The notes under the pieces are model-generated. The model was not told where the DNA came from. It saw only the letters and a list, made by a program, of their open reading frames with translations, and ran no database searches. Below are positions 16,216 to 26,071 of a stretch of DNA of 55,320 bases, piece after piece. The position numbers were made by a program, and so were the translations under genes. The stretch comes from Pirellulales bacterium. Lineage in GTDB: Bacteria > Planctomycetota > Planctomycetia > Pirellulales > JADZDJ01. Each line of letters opens with the position of its first letter. Position 1 is the stretch's first letter. The stretch is taken from contig DASRSD010000008.1 in assembly GCA_035656635.1 (NCBI GenBank), positions 1 to 55,320 on the forward strand, written 5' to 3'.

Positions 16216-17532
16216 ATGACCAAGTTCAACTCGCGCCGCGAATTTCTGCGTCACTTGGGAATTAGCGCCGCCGCAATCCCCTTCGCCCTGAATTTGCCCA
16301 GCCTCTGCTGGGGTGGCCAATCCAACCCTAAGCAGCGGCTCATCATTATGTTCAGCCCCAATGGCATTGTTCCCGACACGTTTTGGCCGGACGAGGTCGG
16401 TGACGATTTTATTTTCAAGGAAAGCCTTACGCCGCTGGAAGGTTTGCGCGACCAAACGCTCCTGTTACATGGCGTGTGCGATAAAGTCCGGGGCGATGGC
16501 GATAATCACATGCGTGGCATCGGCTGCCTGCTCACGGGAACCGAATTGTTCCCGGGCAACATTCAAGGCGGGTCCGATACACCGGCGGGCTGGGCCAGCG
16601 GGCTGTCGATCGATCAGGAGATTAAAAACTTTCTGCAAGCCAATTCCGAAACGCGCACGCGCTTCGGCTCGCTGGAGTTTGGCGTAATGGTTCCCGACCA
16701 CGCTGATACGTGGACGCGCATGGTTTATTCTGGGCCGAATAAACCCATCACGCCCATCGACAATCCGTATCAAATGTTTGGCAAACTGTATGGGCGAATG
16801 AAAGATCAAGAAAGCCTGCGCAGCATTCTGGACGATTTGCAGGACGATTTCCACAAGCTCAGCTCCGCAGTCAGCGCTCCAGACCGGCGGCTGCTTGACG
16901 AACACGCGGCTTTCGTCCGCGATTTAGAACAAGAACTGCGTTCCGGCGATCAAAACGTCGGCCACGCCCTGCCCCAGTTGGAACCGGGCGTTAAGGAAGA
17001 AAACGACAACATGCCGCGGCTTAGCAAATTGCAAATCGATTTAATGGTCAACAGCTTCGCTGCCAATTTCGCCCGCATTGCTACGCTGCAATTTACCAAC
17101 TCAGTCGGTCAGGCAAAGATGCACTGGTTGGGAGTGGATGAGGGGCATCACGAGCTTTCGCATCACGAAGATGGCAAGCAGGAATCGCAAGATAAGCTCA
17201 CTCGCATTAACCGCTGGTATTGCGAGCAACTGGCATATCTTGCGCGACGGCTGGCAGATACACCTGAGCCCGGCGGCGACGGAAGCCTGCTCGATCACAC
17301 GCTCATCGTTTGGACCAATGAATTGGGGAAAGGGAACACGCACACGCTCGATAATATTCCTTTCGTGTTGGTCGGCGGCGCGCCGGGCTTCCGTATGGGC
17401 CGCAAGCTTGATTTTCCCCTCGTTCCGCACAACCGGCTGTGGCTATCGGTCGCCCATACGTTCGGCCACGAGCTCAAGCGCTTTGGCAATCCCGATTATT
17501 GCAGCAGCGGGCCGCTAACCGGTTTAACGTGA
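16216..17532 (+). CDS. DUF1552 protein, Tat-exported
   Basis: 438 residues starting with a twin-arginine-type signal ([20 protein letters not shown]). The rest matches the DUF1552 family: [40 protein letters not shown], and near the end [20 protein letters not shown], with His- and Asp-rich segments ([14 protein letters not shown]). A GAGGA element precedes the ATG. It is the standard downstream partner of DUF1592 proteins and forms a two-gene operon with the cytochrome gene. Its fold is related to the DUF1501/sulfatase-like group, but no reaction is established. Confidence 0.9.
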   Translation: MTKFNSRREFLRHLGISAAAIPFALNLPSLCWGGQSNPKQRLIIMFSPNGIVPDTFWPDEVGDDFIFKESLTPLEGLRDQTLLLHGVCDKVRGDGDNHMRGIGCLLTGTELFPGNIQGGSDTPAGWASGLSIDQEIKNFLQANSETRTRFGSLEFGVMVPDHADTWTRMVYSGPNKPITPIDNPYQMFGKLYGRMKDQESLRSILDDLQDDFHKLSSAVSAPDRRLLDEHAAFVRDLEQELRSGDQNVGHALPQLEPGVKEENDNMPRLSKLQIDLMVNSFAANFARIATLQFTNSVGQAKMHWLGVDEGHHELSHHEDGKQESQDKLTRINRWYCEQLAYLARRLADTPEPGGDGSLLDHTLIVWTNELGKGNTHTLDNIPFVLVGGAPGFRMGRKLDFPLVPHNRLWLSVAHTFGHELKRFGNPDYCSSGPLTGLT

Positions 17533-17540
17533 GTCCACGC

Positions 17541-20387
17541 TCAGCCTTGCCGCACCACAAAGTACGGCTGATTGCACAGCGTTTCGTCAAAGCCAGGAAA
17601 CTGCCAAGTGTGGCCATTCGCGCTGGTGAGCGCAAAGAAATACTGCAAAGGATACTGCGATTGCGTATACTCGCCAGGAATCATTGCTGCCCAACGATTG
17701 GCGTCGGCTTTCATCTCGGCGGTTTCATACTTTTCCGCTTGGTTAACATGGCGGTAATGTAAAGTCGACGATTGCAAATCATCGGCTTTCACAAGCGACG
17801 TGTAGCCCACCGTTAGCTTAATGGGAACTGCGTCACCAGGATGGAACTGCTTGGGCGGTTGATGAACGATTGAAATCGACGTAGGGTTAGCTGCATTTTT
17901 TGAATCGAGCAATTGGCGAATGCCGTCCCAGTCGGAGGATTTTTCAACTTGCACTGTGGCTGTTCCTTCCAGCAATTTTTTCATGCGCTGCACATCTTGA
18001 TCAATGGCCGCCAGCCGCTCCGACCAACAGCCGCGCAATTGCTTTTCTGGGCCGAAGGTAATGTCACTGACGTAAACGCCGTCAGCGCCTTGGGCAATTT
18101 TCGCCCAAGTGTCCCGCGCCGTTTGATACTGCTTAACCGCTTCTTCCAATCCGCGTCGATCTTTGCTTTGCTGATAAATGCCAAACAAGAGTGCCGATTC
18201 AATTTTTTGCGCAAAGAATTCCCCCAACCCAATTTGAATTTGCACGTCGGCGATCAAACGTTTCAGATCGGGATTGCTCTTCGCGCCTGCCTGCTGGGTT
18301 ATTTGCGTGAGATGCTTTCTGGTGTCTTCGACCAATCTATTTAACCAACTGATCACCTGCACCGGCGTATATTTTCCGGAGAACTTTTTGGCCACAATCT
18401 CCGCAGCGTATTCGTCGATGGTCGAAAACATTACTGGATCCAACGGACTGACGGTGCCGAACCGTTTGGGGCTGGGCGTATCGGAATACGGACTTCCCGC
18501 TGTGGCGTCGACAAGCGACATATTTGTGTAGATTTCCGGCCAATAATTGTTGTTGGCCGCCGAGGGAAGGTGGGCGCTTGTGATGAGCGGAATGATTCGA
18601 CTGGAATGCGCTAAAGCCTGTTCTGCCGACAAGGCTGCTGCGCCCCAATTCTTTTGCAGCATGCGACGCCAGACTTCTGGATCGGCATCGGGGTTGTACA
18701 ACAATCGTCCCCACAATCGGTATGTATACGCATATTTTTCCCAATCGGCGGCGGGCTTGAGGGCCTCATCTTGGTAAGCATTGCGACCGCCTGCCAGGCC
18801 GGAACCTTGTTTACCTTTGAACGACAGCGGCTCTTGGATTTCCATCCCCGTACTGCCGCAAAAACTGGCGTAGCGTCCCCAGGCGGCGGCCATGGCCGGG
18901 TCGCCCCAAAGCAGCAATTTCATCGAACCCGGCCACATGCGAAACATCACTCCATATTCGCGATTTTCGCGAAACAAATCGCCATAGCTGTAGCGCATGA
19001 ATCGCCGCTGGCCGTTGCTGAGTGCGAACAGGCTTTGATTGCTCGCTTTGCCGTCGGCATTGCGCTTGCTGTTGTCGCTTCCCGCGCCTTTGCTAGCCGT
19101 TTCGCTGCGCTGTGACGCCGGAGGCATTTCCAGCGAGCGAATGGCCGCCTGATGATACGGCAAGCCCGTGTGTTCGGCCCAGTACTTGGGCGAAACGTTA
19201 ATTGGCATGCCCGTGGCCAGCGCCCCTTCGATCATGCGCTGGTCGATTCCTTTGGCGTGCAAATCGATTTCTACTTTCCGCCCTGCCCCGGCCGCACCTT
19301 TAAAAATAGTTTCCCAAAATTCATAGCTACCTTCCGGCACCCCGCTTTCGCCATGCGTGCGAATGGTTACGCCGTGAATTGCCGGGCATGCCGAAAGCAG
19401 CTGCGTCAGCGCCTCGCGGCAATAGTTCGCATGGTTATCGGAATTCAGCCCGTCGATGGTGTAATTTGCCTGCGGACTGTCGGCCCAGCGATAGGCATGG
19501 GTCCACAATCCCAATTGAAAATCGAGGCCGCGCTTAGTGGCGGCCTCGCTGATCCATCGTAAAAGCAATAAATTTTCATCGCGCTCCGCATCCGGCAAGC
19601 CCGCTGCACGCACGTTATATCCCGGCACGGCCAGGAAAAATGGGTATGCAAAGTGAAAGTAACAATCGTGAATTTGGCGCGTGAAGTCGTAACCCAGGCC
19701 CAACGTAAGCGCAAAGCGGTTAAACCGCTCGGTCGACAACATCGTGAAATAATTTTCCCAAAACGATTTGTCCCGATACCACGGCAAATCTTCCACGTTG
19801 CTGACAAATAATCGAGCAATGCTGCGAATGGCATTGGCCGGTTGTTCTACGATCGGTTTTTGCGCTTCGATGGCGGCCAGCGGCGGATCGGAGTGCACCA
19901 CTCGATCGGCAACTTCCAGAATGGCGTACATTAGCCCCCGTTCGTCGCTCCCCACGGCAAAGAGCGCCGTTTTGTCTCCCAAGCCGGCTGAGGCCAATGC
20001 CAAGGTTTCCGGAGAATCGGGCAGTGTGATTTTCGCTTGCTCCAGTACTTCCTTAAGCCAAGACGATTTGGGGCTGGCAGCGACAATGCAAAATTCCGCG
20101 GCCCCAACATCGCCAATCCGTCGGCAGCGCCTGACTGTAATGCCCAAAGCCGTCAGAGCCTTGCTCAATTGATCTAATGCCCATTGCGGGGCTTTTGCCG
20201 CCGCGATGGCATCTGCCGGGTCGCACACCAAGGCGACAGTTTTGCCATGGTCGCCTGTGTGCCGAGGGGCATTTTGTGCCCCTTCCGCGCCGAATCCTGA
20301 TTTCACCAACAGGCCGGCCGCAGCCATTCCCGTGACCGCGCTGGTGCTGGATAAAAAAGTACGCCGCGAAATGGGCTGGCTGCTCAT
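17541..20387 (-). CDS. Large Tat-exported protein, putative glycoside hydrolase
   Basis: 948 residues. The N-terminus is a clear twin-arginine signal (SRRTFLSSTSAVTGMAAAG), and GGAGA sits 7 bases before the ATG. Residues about 45-170 look like the alpha/beta accessory domain that precedes the barrel in GH20/GH67-type enzymes (VGSDERGLMYAILEVADRV). The next part (LPWYRDKSFWENYFTMLSTERFNRFAL, with HGESGVPEGSYEFW) resembles a TIM barrel of such families. The last third has helical and beta segments of unknown type. I do not recognise a specific family or catalytic pair, so substrate is open; a uronic-acid-containing glycan would fit the nearby PL4 and pectinesterase-like genes. It ends 8 bases from the convergent DUF1552 gene. 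Confidence 0.6.
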   Translation of the reverse strand: MSSQPISRRTFLSSTSAVTGMAAAGLLVKSGFGAEGAQNAPRHTGDHGKTVALVCDPADAIAAAKAPQWALDQLSKALTALGITVRRCRRIGDVGAAEFCIVAASPKSSWLKEVLEQAKITLPDSPETLALASAGLGDKTALFAVGSDERGLMYAILEVADRVVHSDPPLAAIEAQKPIVEQPANAIRSIARLFVSNVEDLPWYRDKSFWENYFTMLSTERFNRFALTLGLGYDFTRQIHDCYFHFAYPFFLAVPGYNVRAAGLPDAERDENLLLLRWISEAATKRGLDFQLGLWTHAYRWADSPQANYTIDGLNSDNHANYCREALTQLLSACPAIHGVTIRTHGESGVPEGSYEFWETIFKGAAGAGRKVEIDLHAKGIDQRMIEGALATGMPINVSPKYWAEHTGLPYHQAAIRSLEMPPASQRSETASKGAGSDNSKRNADGKASNQSLFALSNGQRRFMRYSYGDLFRENREYGVMFRMWPGSMKLLLWGDPAMAAAWGRYASFCGSTGMEIQEPLSFKGKQGSGLAGGRNAYQDEALKPAADWEKYAYTYRLWGRLLYNPDADPEVWRRMLQKNWGAAALSAEQALAHSSRIIPLITSAHLPSAANNNYWPEIYTNMSLVDATAGSPYSDTPSPKRFGTVSPLDPVMFSTIDEYAAEIVAKKFSGKYTPVQVISWLNRLVEDTRKHLTQITQQAGAKSNPDLKRLIADVQIQIGLGEFFAQKIESALLFGIYQQSKDRRGLEEAVKQYQTARDTWAKIAQGADGVYVSDITFGPEKQLRGCWSERLAAIDQDVQRMKKLLEGTATVQVEKSSDWDGIRQLLDSKNAANPTSISIVHQPPKQFHPGDAVPIKLTVGYTSLVKADDLQSSTLHYRHVNQAEKYETAEMKADANRWAAMIPGEYTQSQYPLQYFFALTSANGHTWQFPGFDETLCNQPYFVVRQG

Positions 20388-20456
20388 GCTTTATTCTCCG
20401 GCGAATTCCCTAAAGGAGGCTGCTGCACTTGCGTTCTAGCTCTACTTCCAGAAAAA

Positions 20457-22265
20457 ATGCGAGGTATGGCCGCCGCTAAAAAATCGTCGAGTTCGAGCGT
20501 TGAAATCATCCCAGATCAGCCGGAAGGTTCTCAATGTTTGGATTCTCATCATCTGCCGACCGGAAGTCGCAACAGACCGCACGTGCATTGGGACGTGCTG
20601 GCTGGAATTGTAATCCTCGTGGTTGCCACCAGCCTTGCCTATCTTCCTGCCTGGAACGGCGGATTTATTCTCGATGACGACGGACTACTGTTGAACAACC
20701 CGTTGGTGCAGGCTCCCGATGGTTTGTATCGATTATGGTTTACGACGCAATCGCAAGACTACTGGCCGCTAACGTATACAACTTTTTGGCTGGAGTGGCG
20801 GTTATGGGGCAATCATCCAGCAGGGTATCACGCGGTCAATCTGGTGCTGCACATTGGCGAATCGCTGTTGATTTGGCTGATTATAAGTCGCCTATCGATT
20901 CCTGGCGGTTTTTTGGCCGCCGCTTTGTTCGCGCTGCATCCGGTCAACGTCGAATCAGTGGCTTGGATTTCGCAACGGAAGAACACGTTATCGCTGCTGT
21001 TCTTTCTGCTGTCGATTTTGTGGTATTTGAAGTCCGACCGATCGCTGACCAACCTGGGGGACGGCTCCGCCGATCCATTAGCGCAATCTACCCGGCCGGC
21101 GTCGCCGCGCAAAGCTGGTTGGTACCTGCTCAGTTTGTTTGCCTTTGTACTAGCCTGCCTCAGTAAAGGTTCCGTGGTCATTTTGCCGTTGATTCTGCTG
21201 GCGATTATTGCCTGGAAGCGGCCAGCTACGAAGCGGGACCTCATTCGGCTCATTCCCTTGGTCATCGTGGCGGTCGTGTTTGCGGCCTTGAATGTGTGGT
21301 TTCAGAAATTGGCCACACCCGGAGTGATCCGCACCGCCGGAATGGAAGAACGTACCTTGGGCGCCGGCGCGGCGGTCTGGTTCTACTTATATAAAGCGAT
21401 GTGGCCATTCGATTTGGCATTTATTTACCCGCTTTGGCAGATCGAACCGCAAGATTGGCAATGGTGGCTCCCGTTGATGGCAGCGGTGGCCGTCACTGCA
21501 ATTTTGGTTTTGAAACGAAGCACGGCCTGGGGGCGCGCTTTTTTATTGGCGTGGGTCTTCTTCTGCATTGCGCTGTTGCCGGTATTGGGTTTCACTGATG
21601 TTGGGTTTATGCGGTTCTCTTTAGTGGCCGACCATTATCAGCACGTAGCCATCATCGCGGTTGTGGCATTGGTCGCCGCCGGATGGAGCCGTTGGCGACA
21701 CTCATCTTCGGGGGCAACGATTCTCGCCGCTAATGCTGTTACCGCCGCAATATTGTGCACGCTGGCCTATTTAACGTGGCGACAAAGCAGTCTATATCGC
21801 GATGCACGAACCATTTATACTGCCGCCATCGAAAAAAATCCAAATTGCTGGATGCTGCATGGGAACCTGGGAGACGCTTTGCTCGATGAAGGCGAAACGG
21901 CCGCCGCCACCGAGCAATTGAACATCGCCTTGCAACTAAACCTCGATTCGTTCGATGCCCATTGCAACTTAGGCGTGGCTTTATTCAAGCTGCATCAACC
22001 TGCGGCGGCAATTCAGCACTTGCGGCGGGCGGTTGAACTGAAACCCACGATGCAGGAAGCATACCATCAACTGACTATGATTTACGTCGAAACCAACCAG
22101 CCCGAGTTAGCGCTGGCCACCGCCGAAAAGGCGTTGAGCACTGCGCGTTCTCTCGGGCAGGATTCCGTCGTGGCCGACATTACCGCTTGGGAACAAAAAT
22201 ATAAAGCACACCAGCCTAATCTGAAGAAACCGGTCGATCCCAAGTCGATTCAGATCGAGCATTAG
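20457..22265 (+). CDS. TMTC-like membrane glycosyltransferase with C-terminal TPRs
   Basis: 602 residues. After a polar N-terminus, about ten hydrophobic segments run from residue 50 to about 445. The first external loop carries FILDDDGLLLNNP and the next part HPVNVESVAWISQRKNTLSL, the hallmark phrases of bacterial proteins related to TMTC O-mannosyltransferases (GT-C fold, acidic DD pair in loop 1). The C-terminal 140 residues are three TPR units (WMLHGNLGDALLDEGE, DAHCNLGVALFKLHQP, EAYHQLTMIYVETNQ). The likely role is lipid-linked sugar transfer to exported proteins. A second Met at 20466 is an alternative start. It is divergent from the Tat glycosidase with 69 bases between. Confidence 0.8.
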   Translation: MRGMAAAKKSSSSSVEIIPDQPEGSQCLDSHHLPTGSRNRPHVHWDVLAGIVILVVATSLAYLPAWNGGFILDDDGLLLNNPLVQAPDGLYRLWFTTQSQDYWPLTYTTFWLEWRLWGNHPAGYHAVNLVLHIGESLLIWLIISRLSIPGGFLAAALFALHPVNVESVAWISQRKNTLSLLFFLLSILWYLKSDRSLTNLGDGSADPLAQSTRPASPRKAGWYLLSLFAFVLACLSKGSVVILPLILLAIIAWKRPATKRDLIRLIPLVIVAVVFAALNVWFQKLATPGVIRTAGMEERTLGAGAAVWFYLYKAMWPFDLAFIYPLWQIEPQDWQWWLPLMAAVAVTAILVLKRSTAWGRAFLLAWVFFCIALLPVLGFTDVGFMRFSLVADHYQHVAIIAVVALVAAGWSRWRHSSSGATILAANAVTAAILCTLAYLTWRQSSLYRDARTIYTAAIEKNPNCWMLHGNLGDALLDEGETAAATEQLNIALQLNLDSFDAHCNLGVALFKLHQPAAAIQHLRRAVELKPTMQEAYHQLTMIYVETNQPELALATAEKALSTARSLGQDSVVADITAWEQKYKAHQPNLKKPVDPKSIQIEH

Positions 22266-22379
22266 GGATACAATGCAATCATCAACGGCGGCTAGCCCCG
22301 CGTCGATTCTGTTGCTTGTCCAGCTTGAAAAAATTTCGCACACCCGCCAAAGTTACCGCAAACACTTTTCGACACTCTC

Positions 22380-23522
22380 ATGAGTGACACCGTTTCCAAT
22401 TTCGTGTGGCTCACCTGTCCGACTTGCCGTTGGCGACGGGAGTTCCCGCGGAATCAAGTACAGGGCACGCCGCGCTGTCGGCAATGCGGCGGCGCCGTTG
22501 TGGAAACAGCGTCGGCAATGCCGGCGATCGCCCCGACGATTTTTCCGGAGGAAGAATTAGCTTTGGAGCCGGTCGAGTTGCCGCCGGTTTCTGGCGTGCA
22601 GCACGTTTTGACTTCCAGCGAACCGGAAATTGGGCTCGCCCCAGCTCCGGTGGCGCGGCCCCCGCTTTTCGTTCGATCCGATGTGGCACGCGGATCGGTA
22701 TCGGAAGAAAAGCCGCGCGAGGATGTCATCACTCCGCCGCGCCGCGCTGGCCTGCAATGGGCATTTACCAACAACGTGTTGGGGTTCCCGTTCCAAAGAT
22801 ATGCGTTAGCGCAGTGGATTTGTGCATCCGTGGCATTAATTGTTGGCGACGAAGCAGCGCTATTAAGCATGATGGGTTTTATGAGCCACAGCATGGCCGG
22901 AGCGCTGCAAACCGGATGCTTTGGCATCGCTGCGTTTTTTGCGGTGCTATTCAGCCTTTCGTACCTTGCCGCTTGTTTCATGGACATCACCGTCAATGCA
23001 GCCTACAACATTGACAAAGCTCATGAGTGGCCAGATCCTAACTGGCGCGAACGAGTGCTGGTATTGGTGCGATTAATGTGGGTGGGAACGATAGTGGTTT
23101 TGCTTACGTCGGCAATGGCCGGCGTGTCCAGCTTTTTTGTAGATATTTTCCTGCCCACGTGCTTGGTACTCACCTTCCTGCTGTTTCCCATTGTTCTTCT
23201 TGGCGCATTGGAAGCAGATTCCTTTTTTTGGCCCGTCTCTGGGCCGGTTTTTCGCAGCCTGCGTACAGCGTGGCAAGCCTGGATACTGTTCTATTTTTTG
23301 ACGGCAATCTTGTGGGGCGCCAACGAGGTAATCACGCGAGTGCTGTTCGATGCCTCGCCGTTTCTCATGCCGCTGGTTGCCGGTCCATTGTTTGCCGCTG
23401 CCGTTTTTATTTATGGGAGGTTGCTGGGGCGCTTGGCTTGGTTTATTCTGCGTAAAACCGATACCGACCAAGATCACAAAGCCACCCAACGATCGCTCGA
23501 ACAACGCCGCTGGGAAATGTGA
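22380..23522 (+). CDS. Zinc-ribbon membrane protein, unknown function
   Basis: 380 residues. The N-terminus has a four-cysteine ribbon (CPTC ... CRQC) of the kind found at the start of many planctomycete proteins. A linker rich in Pro and Ala (about 45-120) is followed by about six hydrophobic segments (150-355). One loop contains AAYNIDKAHEWPDPNWRERV. I do not recognise a functional family. The stop is 15 bases before the pectinesterase-like start, so the two could be co-transcribed. Confidence 0.7.
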   Translation: MSDTVSNFVWLTCPTCRWRREFPRNQVQGTPRCRQCGGAVVETASAMPAIAPTIFPEEELALEPVELPPVSGVQHVLTSSEPEIGLAPAPVARPPLFVRSDVARGSVSEEKPREDVITPPRRAGLQWAFTNNVLGFPFQRYALAQWICASVALIVGDEAALLSMMGFMSHSMAGALQTGCFGIAAFFAVLFSLSYLAACFMDITVNAAYNIDKAHEWPDPNWRERVLVLVRLMWVGTIVVLLTSAMAGVSSFFVDIFLPTCLVLTFLLFPIVLLGALEADSFFWPVSGPVFRSLRTAWQAWILFYFLTAILWGANEVITRVLFDASPFLMPLVAGPLFAAAVFIYGRLLGRLAWFILRKTDTDQDHKATQRSLEQRRWEM

Positions 23523-23537
23523 CTAACTCCCACGCCA

Positions 23538-24935
23538 ATGCTTACAAAGTCGAATCGCATGAAAGCCGCCAGAGTACAACCGATATTGGAAAAATTTGTG
23601 CAGCGATTTCTTTTTTTAGCCAGCCTTGCGTTGCTTGCCTTTCTGAACCACGCCATGGCCGCAGAGCCGGAAACTGCATCGCCAAAAACCGGTACGGAGT
23701 TTTCACTGCCGCCTGATATTACCGTCGCCGCAGACGGCAGCGGCGATTTCCACACGGTTCAGGAAGCTGTCGCTTCGATTCCGCACAACAACCACGAGCG
23801 AAAAATTATTTCCATCAAGCCCGGCGTGTACAAAGAAAAAATCCGGGTGAATGCCGGCAACATTACTTTGCGCGGAGAAAATCGTAATAACACGCGGCTC
23901 GAATTTCCGCAATTGGCCGACGATTTCACCAGCCACCCCGATGACATTGGCCGCGGCGTTATTAACGTGCATGGCGATGATTTCGTGCTCGACAACCTTA
24001 CGGTGGCCAACACGGCCGGCGTCATCGGCAAGCATGCCTTTGCCATTTATGGCACGGCCGATCGAACGGTCATCGTCGACAGCGACGTGCTGAGCGAGGG
24101 GAACGACACGGTCTCGCTATGGAAAGGTCAAAGCGGACGATACTACCATGCGCGCTGCAATTTTCGCGGATCGGTCGATTTTGTTTGCCCGCGAGGTTGG
24201 TGTTACGTGACGGATTGCAGTTTCTATGAAGTCAAATCTACGGCCGCCGTGTGGCACGACGGCCACGTGAACGAAGACATGAAATACGTGTTGCACAATT
24301 GCAAATTCGACGGCGTGAAAGGCTGGTGCTTGGCCCGCCACCACGTCGATGCCCAGTTTTATTTTCTCGATTGCACATTTTCCAGCACGATGGCCGATCG
24401 ACCGCCGCGGCGAGTGATTTATCCGCTGGGCAGCGCGCCGGCCACCGATTCTGACAAGCAGCGCAATGCCGATTTAGATAAGCAAAACTTATGGGGCGAA
24501 CGGGCTTATTTTTTCAATTGCCATCGCGATGGCGGCGATTATGCGTGGTTTGCCGATAATTTATCCACCGCCGCCGGTTCTCCCAAGCCGGAACAAATTA
24601 CTGCGGCTTGGACCTTCAACAATACCTGGAATCCAGAACATCCTCAGCCCGCCGCGATCAAAGATTTTAAATCTATGGAAGGAAAAATTGCGGTTACATT
24701 CACGAGCGATGTCACCGTCAAAGGAAAGCCGCGCTTGGAGCTTAAGAGGAATGCATTTGCCGAGTACGCCTCCGGCAGCGGCAGTAACACGCTCCAATTT
24801 ACCCTTCCGGAAGGCGCCACGGATGTTCAAGTGGTTAAGTTCGATCTGAATGATGGTGCAATTATCAATTCCGAAGCCAGCGCGGCGCTAACCCCCGCCA
24901 ATCTCCAACTGGTGAAGGTCGACAATCAGAAATGA
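23538..24935 (+). CDS. Pectinesterase-like (CE8) secreted beta-helix protein
   Basis: 465 residues with a signal peptide (hydrophobic FLFLASLALLAFL, cut after AMA). The CE8 pattern begins ITVAADGSGDFHTVQEAVASIP, IKPGVYKEKI, then ITLRGENRNNT. The catalytic region reads SLWKGQSGRYYHARC then FRGSVDFVCPRGW: the nucleophile Asp of xVDFxxG is present, but the Gln-Asp pair of normal pectin methylesterases (GYQDTL) reads GQSG, so the general-acid Asp looks replaced. Arg in WGERAYFF may stand for the usual LGRPW Arg. The protein may be a divergent esterase or a binding protein. A start at Met 23559 is also possible. GH16 follows, overlapping or 47 bases away. Confidence 0.75.
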   Translation: MLTKSNRMKAARVQPILEKFVQRFLFLASLALLAFLNHAMAAEPETASPKTGTEFSLPPDITVAADGSGDFHTVQEAVASIPHNNHERKIISIKPGVYKEKIRVNAGNITLRGENRNNTRLEFPQLADDFTSHPDDIGRGVINVHGDDFVLDNLTVANTAGVIGKHAFAIYGTADRTVIVDSDVLSEGNDTVSLWKGQSGRYYHARCNFRGSVDFVCPRGWCYVTDCSFYEVKSTAAVWHDGHVNEDMKYVLHNCKFDGVKGWCLARHHVDAQFYFLDCTFSSTMADRPPRRVIYPLGSAPATDSDKQRNADLDKQNLWGERAYFFNCHRDGGDYAWFADNLSTAAGSPKPEQITAAWTFNNTWNPEHPQPAAIKDFKSMEGKIAVTFTSDVTVKGKPRLELKRNAFAEYASGSGSNTLQFTLPEGATDVQVVKFDLNDGAIINSEASAALTPANLQLVKVDNQK

Positions 24936-24982
24936 ACTATCGCATGAACCATTTACCATCGCGGGCAAAAGGGAACCGCATC

Positions 24983-26008
24983 ATGCCAAATCGCTTGGCC
25001 ATGTTGCTTGCTGGTTGCGCGGTTTTGCTGCTTGTGCCGCAGGCGCGCGCAGAAAATCCAACCTCCGAGTCGAGCAAATCGACCACAGCACCGCCATCCG
25101 CCGGCGCGTCGAACGAAAACAGAGCGCCGAGCGACAAAGCAGCAGAGTATCAACTGGTGTGGTCTGACGAATTCAATCAAGATGGCCGGCCTGATCCGAA
25201 AAACTGGACCTACGAGCACGGCTTTGTCCGCAACCATGAAGCCCAATGGTATCAGCCCGAAAACGCGCGCTGCGAAAACGGTTTATTGATTATCGAAGCC
25301 CGCCGCGAAAAGTTCAAAAATCCGAACTACGATGCCAGCGCTAATAGCCAGCGCTGGCAGCGCAGCCGCGAATACGCCGATTACACTTCCTGCAGCATGA
25401 CGACGCGCGGCCTGCACGAATGGACCTATGGCCGGTTCGAAATGCGCGGCCGCATCGACACCAGCGCCGGCTTGTGGCCCGCTTGGTGGACGCTGGGCCG
25501 CGGCCGTTGGCCGGCCGCCGGCGAAATCGACATCATGGAGTATTATCGGGGCATACTGAAGGCGAACATCGCTTGGGCTGGCGAACAAAATCGGGGCGGC
25601 GCCACCTGGAATTCCGCGGTCCGGCAAATTAGTCGCTTTCCGGCAGATTGGTCGTCGAAATTTCATATTTGGCGCATGGATTGGGACGAGAACGACATCA
25701 AGTTGTACGTGGATGATATGCTGCTCAACGACCAAGACCTGACGAAAACCATCGATAACGATGCTAGAAAAACCAATCCCTTTGTTGCCGCGCCGCAGTA
25801 CATGATTTTGAACGTGGCCGTCGGAGGCGACAACGGCGGCGATCCTTCGCAAACCACTTTTCCCTCCAAAATGGAAGTCGATTATGTCCGTGTCTACCAA
25901 AAGCATGCAGCCGATCGCATAAATCATGAAACTGGCGACAAAGGAACCAGCCAAAAAAATAACGGCCAAAAAACAGACAGCCCGAACAGCGACGATACAA
26001 AAGGTTAA
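24983..26008 (+). CDS. Secreted GH16 family glycoside hydrolase
   Basis: I start at ATG 24983, which has GGGA 8 bases upstream and begins a clean signal peptide (MPNRLAMLLAGCAVLLLVPQ, cut after ARA). The longer frame from 24932 overlaps the preceding stop by ATGA and would add 17 charged residues before the signal peptide. The GH16 core covers about 55-310: LVWSDEFNQDGRPDPKNWTYE, GLWPAWWTLG and the catalytic GEIDIMEYY (ExDxxE). The fold ends with EVDYVRVYQK. The C-terminus is a short hydrophilic Lys/Asn/Asp tail. GH16 enzymes cleave beta-1,3/1,4 glucans or marine galactans such as laminarin, agar or carrageenan; the subfamily cannot be fixed by eye. Confidence 0.9.
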   Translation: MPNRLAMLLAGCAVLLLVPQARAENPTSESSKSTTAPPSAGASNENRAPSDKAAEYQLVWSDEFNQDGRPDPKNWTYEHGFVRNHEAQWYQPENARCENGLLIIEARREKFKNPNYDASANSQRWQRSREYADYTSCSMTTRGLHEWTYGRFEMRGRIDTSAGLWPAWWTLGRGRWPAAGEIDIMEYYRGILKANIAWAGEQNRGGATWNSAVRQISRFPADWSSKFHIWRMDWDENDIKLYVDDMLLNDQDLTKTIDNDARKTNPFVAAPQYMILNVAVGGDNGGDPSQTTFPSKMEVDYVRVYQKHAADRINHETGDKGTSQKNNGQKTDSPNSDDTKG

Positions 26009-26071
26009 CAGCAACAGAACTGAAAATAATAAGCCCACACAAAAGCAGCGGCAAGAACGCAGCGGTGCCTG

